A stretch of 64,000 nt of DNA, from assembly GCA_024236495.1 (NCBI GenBank), contig JACKKJ010000002.1, positions 124,001 through 188,000 of the forward strand, written 5' to 3'. Source of the stretch: Paracoccaceae bacterium (GTDB lineage: Bacteria; Pseudomonadota; Alphaproteobacteria; Rhodobacterales; Rhodobacteraceae). This document shows, one piece after another, positions 33,898 to 43,107 of the stretch (the first letter of the stretch is position 1; every line of letters starts with the position of its first letter). The position numbers were made by a program, and so were the translations under genes. The notes below the pieces were generated by a model. It worked only from the letters and a program-made list of their open reading frames with translations, made no database searches and was not told the DNA's origin.

Positions 33898-35975
33898 CGC
33901 CGGCCCTCTCGCAGCCAGGCCGCGACGGCAAGACCGGCGGTCAGCAACAGAAGAAGCCATGCCGGCAAAAGCGGCAGGATGCGGATATCCTGGGTCACAT
34001 AGGCGTCGCGCGGGGTGATCCCGATCCATCCCCGCCCGACCGCGGGCCGCCCGGCGCGCACCTGCCGCAGATCGGGCAGACCGTCTTCGAGCCGCAGGAA
34101 ACCCCCGTTCGTGGGTTCGACCGCCGGGGCAAGCCGTTCGTCGGTCGCGATGGTCTCCTCGAACTCCTTGGGCGTTGCCGGACCGAGCGCCACGACCCGC
34201 GTCAAGTCCCCGTCGCTCAGCCGGTAAAGCCCCATGCCGGGGGCGGCCCAGGTCGCCGTGAACCGGCCCGGTTCGGTTTCCGCAAGCGGCACGACACTGA
34301 CCGCGCCGTCGGGTCCGGTCAGTGTCACGTCGCGCGGCCCCTCGGCAAGCGAACGGCGGGTGATCGTCAGATCGGTTCCTTTCGCCTCGGCCAGAAGGGC
34401 CTCTTCCTCCAGTTCGGGCTCTTTCATCATCCAGTGCGCAAGCCGCCGCAGAAGTTCCAGCTGCGGCCCGCCACCTTCGTAGCCCCGGCTCCAGAGCCAG
34501 GCCTGATCCGAGGCAAGAAGGGCGATCCGCCCCTCCCCCACCCGGTTGAGGACAAGAAGCGGCCGCGCGTCCGGCCCCTGCATGACGACCTGTCCGTCGG
34601 GTTTTTCCAGATCGACGATGCGCAGCCAGGAACCCCACCCGGGGCTTTCGCCCCCCTCCGCGGCCCCCGGCGCGAAAGCCTCCAGACCCTCGGTCACCGG
34701 ATGGCGATGGCCCAGCGCGGTCAGGGCCGGCTTGAAGCCGCCGTCGATCACCCGTCCGGTCGGGGCGGCGGGAAGGATTTCTGCCAGGCTGGAGTAAAAG
34801 ATGCTTTCGGCGGATGCGAAATCCGGCCCGGCAGAGACCAGAACCGCGCCGCCCTGCAAGACATAGTCGCGGATATTGCTGAAATAGGATGCCGGCAGGA
34901 TCCCGCGAAGCTTGTAGCGGTCGAAGATGATCAGGTCGAATTCGTTGATCTTCTCGACGAAAAGCTCGCGCGTCGGAAAGGCGATCAGCGACAGTTCGCT
35001 GACCGGGACGCCGTCCTGCTTTTCGGGCGGGCGCAGGATGGTGAAGTGGACAAGATCCACCGCGCTGTCGGACTTCAGCAGGTTGCGCCAGGTTCGTTCG
35101 CCCGCATGCGGTTCGCCCGAGACCAGAAGCACCCGAAGCCGGTCCCGCACGCCGTTGATCTCGACCACGGCCATGTTGTTGCGGTCGGTCAGTTCGCCCT
35201 CGGCGGTGGCGACGGCAAACTGCACGACGTTCGTGCCCCCGTGATCCAGCCGCAGGGGAACCTCGATATCGGTGTTGACGGGAACGACCACCGCCTGCGA
35301 CTCGCCGCCATCCACGGTCACCGAGAGCTGCGCGAAACCTCCCGCCTCGGCGGGGGGCACCTGGCCCTGATCCTCAACCCTCAGTCGGATCGCGGCCTCT
35401 TCCCCGATGATGCCAAAGGCCGGGGCCGACAGGATGGCGACCCGGCGGTCCCAATCCCGGTCGCGCCCGGTCATGAGCACGTTCAGAGGCGCGGGCAACG
35501 CCGGTGCCGCCTCCATGTCGTGAACCTGCCCGTCTGTGATCAGGATCGCCCCTGCGACGCGCGCCCGGGGCTCTTCGGCGAGCGCCTGCGCCAGCGCGGT
35601 CATGGCGCGGGTGCCGGTGTCGTCCGGCCCGTCGCCAAGCTCGACCACGCGCAGTTCCGTTTCGGGAAGGGCGGCCACCTCGGCGCTGACCCGCGCCACC
35701 GCCGCCGCCGTCTGTTCGGGACGGCCCGGAAGGGACTGGCTTGCGCTCCGGTCCACGACAAGGATCACGATGTCGGAAAGCGGCCGGCGGTCTTCGCGCT
35801 GCAACGCAGGCTGGGTCAGCGCGCCGATCAACGCCGCCGCCGCCAGCGCCCTGAGCCACCAACCCGACAGCCCGCGCCACAGCGCCAGCGCGACGAAGGC
35901 AAGGGCCAGCGCCGCCGCGACCCAGATCGCGGGCCAGGGCAGCAGCGGCGAGAAGATGACACTCGCCCCGGTCAT
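33894..35975 (-). CDS. Large membrane protein with VWA-like and glutamine-amidotransferase-like regions (693 aa)
   Basis: Last gene of the MoxR-DUF58-DUF4159 operon. Two membrane segments lie at the start (about 12-30 and 38-55) and one at the end (about 668-686), leaving a long periplasmic body. After the second segment, DIVILVVDRSASQSLPGRPE looks like a VWA start but lacks the normal DxSxS form: the Asp is followed by RSAS. A region near 300-470 (LRVLLVSGEPHAGER, LIIFDRYKLRGILP) resembles class-I amidotransferase-like folds without the catalytic Cys. ATG 35975 overlaps the DUF4159 stop (ATGA). It is probably part of an envelope assembly or surveillance complex. Confidence 0.82.
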   Translation of the reverse strand: MTGASVIFSPLLPWPAIWVAAALALAFVALALWRGLSGWWLRALAAAALIGALTQPALQREDRRPLSDIVILVVDRSASQSLPGRPEQTAAAVARVSAEVAALPETELRVVELGDGPDDTGTRAMTALAQALAEEPRARVAGAILITDGQVHDMEAAPALPAPLNVLMTGRDRDWDRRVAILSAPAFGIIGEEAAIRLRVEDQGQVPPAEAGGFAQLSVTVDGGESQAVVVPVNTDIEVPLRLDHGGTNVVQFAVATAEGELTDRNNMAVVEINGVRDRLRVLLVSGEPHAGERTWRNLLKSDSAVDLVHFTILRPPEKQDGVPVSELSLIAFPTRELFVEKINEFDLIIFDRYKLRGILPASYFSNIRDYVLQGGAVLVSAGPDFASAESIFYSSLAEILPAAPTGRVIDGGFKPALTALGHRHPVTEGLEAFAPGAAEGGESPGWGSWLRIVDLEKPDGQVVMQGPDARPLLVLNRVGEGRIALLASDQAWLWSRGYEGGGPQLELLRRLAHWMMKEPELEEEALLAEAKGTDLTITRRSLAEGPRDVTLTGPDGAVSVVPLAETEPGRFTATWAAPGMGLYRLSDGDLTRVVALGPATPKEFEETIATDERLAPAVEPTNGGFLRLEDGLPDLRQVRAGRPAVGRGWIGITPRDAYVTQDIRILPLLPAWLLLLLTAGLAVAAWLREGRR

Positions 35976-38725
35976 TGGCCCAGCCTTTCCAGCAGCGCGG
36001 GCACATGCACCTGGTCGGACTTGTAGTTGCCGGTCAGCACATGCATCACCACGTTCACGCCGAACCGGTAGGCGATCTCCCGCTGCCGCTCGCCGCTCAG
36101 GCCGCGGCCGACCGGGTACATCGGCCAGCCGCTGTCATCGACCGCCCAGGCCGCGGCCCAGTCGTTGCCGCCAATGATCACCGGCGTCACACCATCGTTC
36201 AGGTTGCGAAACGGCATGCCCTCGGCCTGTTCGGCGTCCGGCGGCGCGGCTTCGACCCAGACCGGCGGGCCCGAAAAGCGGCCCGGGAAGTCCTGAAGCA
36301 GGTAGAAGGCCCGGGTCAGGACGTGATCGGCGGGGACCGGTTCAAGCGGCGGGATCTCCAGCGGGGCGGCCAGGGCCTGAAGCCGCCTGCCTTCGGGCGT
36401 GGCGTTGCCGAAGCCCGCGATATCCGCATCGCGGGTGTCGAAAAGGATCATGCCTCCGGACCGCAGATAACGGTTCAGACGCAGGTAGGCGGCGGGCGAA
36501 GGCATCGCCCCGGTGGCGGTGACCGGCCAGTAAAGGAGTGTCAGGACAGACAGTTCGTCCGCCTCAAGATCGACCCCCATCGGGACGTCGGGTTCGACCG
36601 CGGTGCGGTAGAAGATGACATCCGACAGACCCCTCAGCCCCGCCTCTGACACGCGGTCCACCTCGGCGTCGCCGGTGCGGACATAGGCCAGCACCACATG
36701 CCCCGCGGCACGGATGACCTCGTCCTCCGTCATCTCGGCGCGGGCCTGCGGGATGGGCAGCAAGACCGCCGCAAGAAGGATCGCCGCCAACCCCGCCCGC
36801 GCGCCTGTCAGGCGCCCGGACAGCGCCAGCGCCGCCAGCACATCGGCCAGAAGAAGCGCAAGGCCCGCCGCCAGGAACCAGCCCGTCATCGGCCGTTCGA
36901 CCGCGTCGGCCAACCCTTCCACCGGGACGCCCTCGGGCCAGAGCGCGGGGGCGAACACCCTGTCCGTGCCGACCGCATTCAGCGCAAGCGTCCGGTCGCC
37001 AGACGCGTAAATTCCCGGCCGCAAATCGGCGCCCGTCTGCCCGGCCGCCAGCCGTTCCCCCGCGATCCCGGGCAGATCGCCCGCGTCTTGCAACGCGCCA
37101 AAGGCATCAAGGACGCGTTCGGCGGTCCAGACCGTGCCCGTCAGATCGTCCCTCTCCCCGGCAATCTGTCCGCTGGCCACCGCCAGCCGTTCCAGCATCT
37201 GCACGAAAAGCCCAGACAGCGGCAGCCCCGACCATTCCGCATTCGCCGTCACATGGAACAGCACCACGGCGCCACTGCCCAGGTCGCTGCGGGTGACAAG
37301 CGGCGTTCCATCCGCCAACGCGGCGATCGTGCGGGCCGCAAGGTCGGGTCCGGGTTCGGCCATGACCTGCGTCGTCACCCGCACCTCGTCGGGAACGGTC
37401 AGCCCGGCAAAGGGCGATCCTTCTTCGAAGGGCGCCAGGGTCTTCGGCTCGCCCCAGCTCAGCGCGCCGCCGACGCTGCGCCCGCCGCTGCGCAGACGCA
37501 CCGGCAACAGAGGGTCGTCGCCCGCGCCCCAGTCCTGCGCCGCCATGTGCGGGCCGGCGAAGCGGACAAGAAGCCCGCCCTTTTCCACCCAGTCGCGCAG
37601 CGCATCGGGTGCGGCGATCTTGGCCACATCAGTCAGGATGATGACATCGGGGTCCGCCAGGATCGTATCCTCAAGCGTGCCGTCGATCACGTCCGCGGTC
37701 GGCGCAAGCGCCTGGCGCAGGTAGTGGCCGGGGGACAGAAGCTCCAGCCCCTCTCGCGATGTCGCCCCTTCGACAATGGCCACCTCGCGGCGGCGGATCG
37801 CGTCGTCGGTCAGCGCGACCGCACCGGCGGTCTTCTGGCCGAGGATCTCGAACCGACCGATCCGGTTGCGCAGTTCGGCCGGCAGGTCGAACACCGCTTC
37901 GGCGGCGGCGCTGCCCGGTTCGAACAGGACCGGAAGGCGCGCCAGTTCCCGTTCGGTCCCCGCGGGATCAAGGCCGAGCCCCACAACTTCCACCGCCGCC
38001 TCGCCGCCCGCATGGGCGCGAACAAGACCCAGCGACACCTTGCCATCGGAATAGACCGCGGGTTTCAGTCCGAAGACATCCCGCGCCGTCTCGAAAACGG
38101 TGACGCGGCCATGCGACCGAAGGGCGGACAGCAGATCGTCGCGGCCCTGGCGTGCCAGCCCGTCGGACAGCCAAAGCGTGTCGAACCCGCCCTCGGGCAA
38201 AAGCGCCGAAAGCGCCGCGTGGGCGGCGGCGTCCGGTTCCCACGGCACAGGCGCGAACCCGGGTAGCGTTTCGGCCACGCTGCCCGCGCCCGTGAAGGTG
38301 ATCGCATCCGCACCGCCCGCGACCGAGACAAGCGCAGCAGGCCGACCCGCCCGCGCCGCATCGGTCAGCATCTGCGCGATCCGGTCCTGCCGGCGCGGCC
38401 AGTCGCGCGCCTCGGCCCAGCTGCCGTCGGCAAGGATCAGCACGGGCCCGCTGCCCGGTTCGCGCGGTTCCGGGTTCAGCACCGGCCCGGCAAAGCCAAG
38501 GATCAGCGCGGCGATCGCGATCATCCGCAGCAGCAGAAGCCACCAGGGCGTCCGGTCGGTTTCGTGATCTTCGTCCTTCAGCCCCAAAAGCAGCGCGACG
38601 CCCGGAAAGCGGCGGCGGATCGGCGCGGGCGGCACGACCCGCAGAAGGATCCAAAGCACGGGCAGCGCGACAAGACCCAGAAGCAGCAGCGGATTTGCAA
38701 AGCCCAGCGGGCCAAGGATCATCAT
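35972..38725 (-). CDS. DUF4159 domain membrane protein with BatA-type N-terminus (917 aa)
   Basis: The N-terminus has the Bat-type pair of membrane segments (FANPLLLLGLVALPVLWILL and WWLLLLRMIAIAALILGFAG) around an R-rich loop with RRRFPGVALLLGL, as in Aerotolerance BatA proteins. A long periplasmic middle follows, two more membrane segments near 635-690, and a C-terminal DUF4159 domain of about 200 residues (YRTAVEPDVPMGVDLEADEL, GGMILFDTRDADIAGFG). ATG 38725 overlaps the DUF58 stop, and its own stop overlaps the next gene. Its function is unknown; MoxR ATPases in such clusters usually act on a partner complex at the membrane. Confidence 0.88.
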   Translation of the reverse strand: MMILGPLGFANPLLLLGLVALPVLWILLRVVPPAPIRRRFPGVALLLGLKDEDHETDRTPWWLLLLRMIAIAALILGFAGPVLNPEPREPGSGPVLILADGSWAEARDWPRRQDRIAQMLTDAARAGRPAALVSVAGGADAITFTGAGSVAETLPGFAPVPWEPDAAAHAALSALLPEGGFDTLWLSDGLARQGRDDLLSALRSHGRVTVFETARDVFGLKPAVYSDGKVSLGLVRAHAGGEAAVEVVGLGLDPAGTERELARLPVLFEPGSAAAEAVFDLPAELRNRIGRFEILGQKTAGAVALTDDAIRRREVAIVEGATSREGLELLSPGHYLRQALAPTADVIDGTLEDTILADPDVIILTDVAKIAAPDALRDWVEKGGLLVRFAGPHMAAQDWGAGDDPLLPVRLRSGGRSVGGALSWGEPKTLAPFEEGSPFAGLTVPDEVRVTTQVMAEPGPDLAARTIAALADGTPLVTRSDLGSGAVVLFHVTANAEWSGLPLSGLFVQMLERLAVASGQIAGERDDLTGTVWTAERVLDAFGALQDAGDLPGIAGERLAAGQTGADLRPGIYASGDRTLALNAVGTDRVFAPALWPEGVPVEGLADAVERPMTGWFLAAGLALLLADVLAALALSGRLTGARAGLAAILLAAVLLPIPQARAEMTEDEVIRAAGHVVLAYVRTGDAEVDRVSEAGLRGLSDVIFYRTAVEPDVPMGVDLEADELSVLTLLYWPVTATGAMPSPAAYLRLNRYLRSGGMILFDTRDADIAGFGNATPEGRRLQALAAPLEIPPLEPVPADHVLTRAFYLLQDFPGRFSGPPVWVEAAPPDAEQAEGMPFRNLNDGVTPVIIGGNDWAAAWAVDDSGWPMYPVGRGLSGERQREIAYRFGVNVVMHVLTGNYKSDQVHVPALLERLGQ

Positions 38726-39611
38726 TGCCGCACCCTTTCGAGCGCATGGTAAAGCCACAGAAGCGGCACCTGCGCCGGCTGGTCGGTATGATGGGTTGAA
38801 AACTGCCAGTCGACCCGCCGCGCCAGCGTCGCAAGCCGGTCCTTCCGTTCGGCCAGCCGCGCCCGATACCGGTCCCGCAGATCGCCCGCCCGCCGCGTTT
38901 CATGCCGGATCGCGCCGGTCATGCTTTCGAAGATGGTGCGGCCATCGAAGGGAAACGCCTCCTCCACCGGGTCGAGAATCTGAAGGATCGCGCCGCGCAC
39001 GCCGCGGTCCGCCGCCAGGGTCAGCGCCCGTTCCACCGGCGCGGGATCGCCAAGAAAATCCGAGACGAAGACCGCCCGCGACCCCGTCAGCATCGCGCGC
39101 GCCTCGGGCGCGCCGTAGTCCGCGTCCCCCGGAGGCGCGGTGAAGGTCTGCGCCAGCCGGATCAGCTGTACCTCGCCCGACCGCGGGGGGGCCACCGGAT
39201 CGGCAAGCCCCACCCGTTCACCGGCGCGGATCAACAGCACCGAAACCGCCAGCGCCAGAAGGCGGGCGCGGTCCGCCTTGGTGGTGCGGCTTGTGTCGCC
39301 GGAAAACTCCATCGACCGCGCGTCATCGACCCAAAGATGCACCGACTGCGCCGCGTGCCATTCCTTCTCGCGCACGAAATGCTGGTCGGCGCGGGCCGAA
39401 CGGCGCCAGTCGATGGCGCGCGCCTCGTCGCCCGCATGGGCCGGACGGAACTGCCAGAATTCGTCGCCAAGCCCCGCGCGCCGCCGACCATGTTCGCCCA
39501 TCTGCACTGTCGTCGCCAGATGCCGCGCATCCGCCAGAAGCGGCGGCAGGGCCGTGGCAAGCGCCTCGGCCTTGCGCCTCAGCCCGGCAGGCCGCGCGGG
39601 TGCGGGCTGGA

Positions 39612-39615
<4 letters not shown>
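38722..39615 (-). CDS. DUF58 domain protein (297 aa)
   Basis: Cytoplasmic DUF58 protein, a VWA-like partner of MoxR ATPases. It shows RRAGLGDEFWQFRPAHAGDE and AIDWRRSARADQHFVREKEW, the DUF58 core (about 45-85), then a VWA-like stretch with VHLWVDDARSMEFSG, where the MIDAS motif reads DDARS. ATG 39615 overlaps the MoxR stop and its stop overlaps the DUF4159 gene. It probably links the ATPase to the membrane proteins downstream. Confidence 0.92.
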
Positions 39616-40619
<1,004 letters not shown>

Positions 40620-40679
40620 GACAATCGCTCCTTCGTCGTGATAGTCCCACCATAAAGGCAGATATCGGAACCGGCACCA

Positions 40680-41279
40680 ATGACAAAAACGCCAGCCGAA
40701 CAACAGATCGTGAAGCCATCGGCGGAAAACCTCGCGGCGGCCGCGAAGGCCGCGGGCAGAAAGGGCCCGCCACCGGTCCACCTTTGGAACCCGCCCTTCT
40801 GCGGCGATCTCGACATGGAGATCCGGCGCGACGGGACCTGGTTCTACCTCGGAACGCCGATCGGCCGGCACGGTCTGGTCAAGCTCTTCTCCTCGATCAT
40901 CCGCAAGGATGGCGACGACTACTTTCTGGTCACGCCGGTCGAAAAGGTGGGGATCCGCGTCGTGGATGCGCCCTTCGTCGCCGTCGACGCGAACGCGACC
41001 GGCAAGGGGCAAGACCAGTCGATCGCCTTCGTCACCAATGTCGAAGACGAAGTGACGGCGGGCCCCGACCACCCGATCCGCGTCGCGCGCGACCCCGAAA
41101 CAGGCGAACCCTCGCCCTATGTCCTCGTCCGCGCCAATCTTGAGGCGCTGATCGACCGAAAGACCTTCTACCGTCTCATCGACCTTGGAACCCACGAGAA
41201 GCGGGATGGCGAAAGCTGGTTCGGGCTGTGGTCCGGCGGCCAGTTCTTCCCGGTGATCCCCTCGGCGGAGCTTGCCTGA
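40680..41279 (+). CDS. DUF1285 domain protein (199 aa)
   Basis: Soluble alphaproteobacterial protein of the DUF1285 family, function unknown. It carries the family entry PPPVHLWNPPFCGDLDMEIR (about 31-50) and RRDGTWFYLGTPIGRHGLVKL, then a second repeat-like half with FVTNVEDEVTAGPDHPIRV. It is divergent from the MoxR gene with 60 bases between starts, an arrangement common in this group. It overlaps nothing; the next gene starts one base after its stop. Confidence 0.92.
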   Translation: MTKTPAEQQIVKPSAENLAAAAKAAGRKGPPPVHLWNPPFCGDLDMEIRRDGTWFYLGTPIGRHGLVKLFSSIIRKDGDDYFLVTPVEKVGIRVVDAPFVAVDANATGKGQDQSIAFVTNVEDEVTAGPDHPIRVARDPETGEPSPYVLVRANLEALIDRKTFYRLIDLGTHEKRDGESWFGLWSGGQFFPVIPSAELA

Positions 41280-41280
41280 C

Positions 41281-42030
41281 GTGCCGAAGTTCTCTGCGAA
41301 CCTGACATGGCTATTCCGGGAACTGCCGTTCATGGACCGCTTCCGCGCGGCACGCGACGCGGGGTTCGAAGGCGTGGAGGTGCTGTTTCCCTACGACTGC
41401 CCGACGCAGGACATGCGCGACCAGCTGGTGTTTTGCGGCCTCACCTTCGTCTTGATGAACTGCCCGCCGCCGAACGCCACTGGCGGGCCGCAGGGATTCG
41501 CCGCCATTCCCGGTCTTGAAGACCGGTTCCGCCGCGACTTCGACCGCACGCTGCGGTTCTCTCGGGTGCTGAAGCCCCGACACCTGCATGTCATGGCCGG
41601 CGCGGCCGATGGTCCTGACGCAGAAACCGTCTTCATCGACAACCTCCGCTGGGCCGCGGCACGGGCACCGGACCAGAGCCTGACGATCGAGCCGATCAAC
41701 CGGATCGACATGCCGGGCTACTTCCTCGCGGACTATGACACGGCCGAACGGGTTCTGGCCGCGGTCGGCGCCCCGAACCTCTCGCTCCAGTTCGACGCCT
41801 ATCACGCCCACCGGATCACCGGCGACGTGATGGCGGCATGGTCGGCCCATGGCCACCGCGCCCGCCATGTCCAGGTCGCGGGCTATCCCGGTCGTCATGA
41901 ACCCGAAGGCGGAGAGATCGACTATCCTTCCTTCTTCGCCCGCCTGGATGCAGAGGGCTACGACGGCTGGGTCAGCGGCGAATACGCCCCGGCGACCACG
42001 ACAGACGCTGGCCTCGGCTGGATCGGCTGA
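41281..42030 (+). CDS. hyi: Hydroxypyruvate isomerase family TIM-barrel enzyme (249 aa)
   Basis: Interconverts hydroxypyruvate and tartronate semialdehyde, or a related sugar acid in the OtnI group. Family motifs are complete: EPINRIDMPGYFL (about 139-151), LQFDAYHAHRITGD, YPGRHEPEGGEIDY and SGEYAP near the end, supplying the metal-binding Glu, Asp and His. The start is GTG 41281 with GGAG 11 bases upstream inside the DUF1285 end. It links with glycolate oxidase in glyoxylate metabolism. Hyi and OtnI cannot be separated by eye. Confidence 0.82.
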   Translation: MPKFSANLTWLFRELPFMDRFRAARDAGFEGVEVLFPYDCPTQDMRDQLVFCGLTFVLMNCPPPNATGGPQGFAAIPGLEDRFRRDFDRTLRFSRVLKPRHLHVMAGAADGPDAETVFIDNLRWAAARAPDQSLTIEPINRIDMPGYFLADYDTAERVLAAVGAPNLSLQFDAYHAHRITGDVMAAWSAHGHRARHVQVAGYPGRHEPEGGEIDYPSFFARLDAEGYDGWVSGEYAPATTTDAGLGWIG

Positions 42031-42036
42031 ACCGTT

Positions 42037-42960
42037 TCAGCAGACCCCGCCCGAACAGGACGACGGGCCCACCTCCACCTCGAAGGTGGCGTGTCGGAGG
42101 GAAAACCTCTCGGCCAGCATCTCCTTCACGCATGTCAGGACATGTGCGGCATCCTGTCCCTCGGCCAGCACCAGATGCGCCTCAAGCGAACTGCGACGTT
42201 CGTCGATCTGCCAAAGATGCAGGTGATGGAGCCCCGCCACCCCCTCGACCGCGGCAATCCGGTCGCGAATGTCGTCCGGGTCGATACCGGGCGGCGCCGC
42301 CAGCATCAGGATGCGGATCACCGGCACGACCTCGGTCAGGCAATGCCAGAGGATCCAGACCGAGATGAATAGCGTGATCAGCGGATCGGCAAGCCGCCAG
42401 TCATACCACATGACCAGAAGCCCGCTGACAATCACGGCAAGCGAGGTTCCGGCATCCGACAGGTTGTGCAGGAATGCCGCCCGGATGTTCATGCTGTCGC
42501 GCGACAGGCGATAGGTCAGCAGGGCGGTGATCCCGTTGATGACCAGCGCGATCGCCGCCAGGATCACCACCACCGACCCCTCGACCGCGGGCGGGTCGAC
42601 CATGCGTTCGACCGCCGCGTAGCCAAGCCAGAGGCAGATGACGACAAGCGTCGTGTAGTTCACGAGCGCCGCCACCACCTCGGCGCGGCCATAGCCGAAG
42701 GACATGCCGGGATGGGCCGGCCGCCGGGCGATCCGCCGGGCGGCAAAGGCGATGATCAGCGCCAGCGCGTCGGACAGGTTGTGCATGGCGTCCGCGATCA
42801 GCGCGACCGACCCCGCCAGGATACCGCCCACGATCTGCGCGGCCGTCAGGATCAGGTTGGTCGCGACGGCGGCGGCGACCTGCCAGTCGCCCCGCCCCTC
42901 GCCCCCGTGGCCGTGGTGATGACCGTGGTGATGGCCCTGCGCATGATGATCCTGTGACAA
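42037..42960 (-). CDS. Cation diffusion facilitator (CDF) metal exporter (307 aa)
   Basis: Inner-membrane Zn/Co-type metal/proton antiporter. A His-rich N-terminus (HHAQGHHHGHHHGHGG) precedes six membrane segments. The transport-site motifs are ALIADAMHNLSDALAL in the second and FLHNLSDAGTSLAV in the fifth segment, giving the HD-HD set of zinc carriers. A cytoplasmic C-terminal domain has HHLHLWQIDERRSSLEAHLV. The only plausible start is TTG at 42960, with GAGGCGG before it. The gene is convergent with the isomerase gene. Confidence 0.93.
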   Translation of the reverse strand: MSQDHHAQGHHHGHHHGHGGEGRGDWQVAAAVATNLILTAAQIVGGILAGSVALIADAMHNLSDALALIIAFAARRIARRPAHPGMSFGYGRAEVVAALVNYTTLVVICLWLGYAAVERMVDPPAVEGSVVVILAAIALVINGITALLTYRLSRDSMNIRAAFLHNLSDAGTSLAVIVSGLLVMWYDWRLADPLITLFISVWILWHCLTEVVPVIRILMLAAPPGIDPDDIRDRIAAVEGVAGLHHLHLWQIDERRSSLEAHLVLAEGQDAAHVLTCVKEMLAERFSLRHATFEVEVGPSSCSGGVC

Positions 42961-43046
42961 TCGCCGCCTCGCTTCCGCTATGTCGCCCCCAGCGGATCAT
43001 GTGCCCCCGGCGGCGTCAAGCGGGGGGCCGTCTGCCCGCCCCCCCT

Positions 43047-43092
43047 TCAGTCTGGAAGAAATACTCCGGGAGCGCGAGGGCAGCGCCCTCGC
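43047..43092 (+). repeat. Dispersed palindromic intergenic element, copy D (diverged)
   Basis: Reads GGAAGAAATACTCCGGG then a perfect hairpin of GCGAGGGC and GCCCTCGC with a 3-base loop (43074-43092). The layout matches copy B with changes inside the conserved core. It lies between the CDF and polA genes, both on the minus strand, downstream of polA. A second G/C hairpin lies at 43021-43046. Confidence 0.6.
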
Positions 43093-43107
43093 TTCCCCGG
43101 GCGAAGG

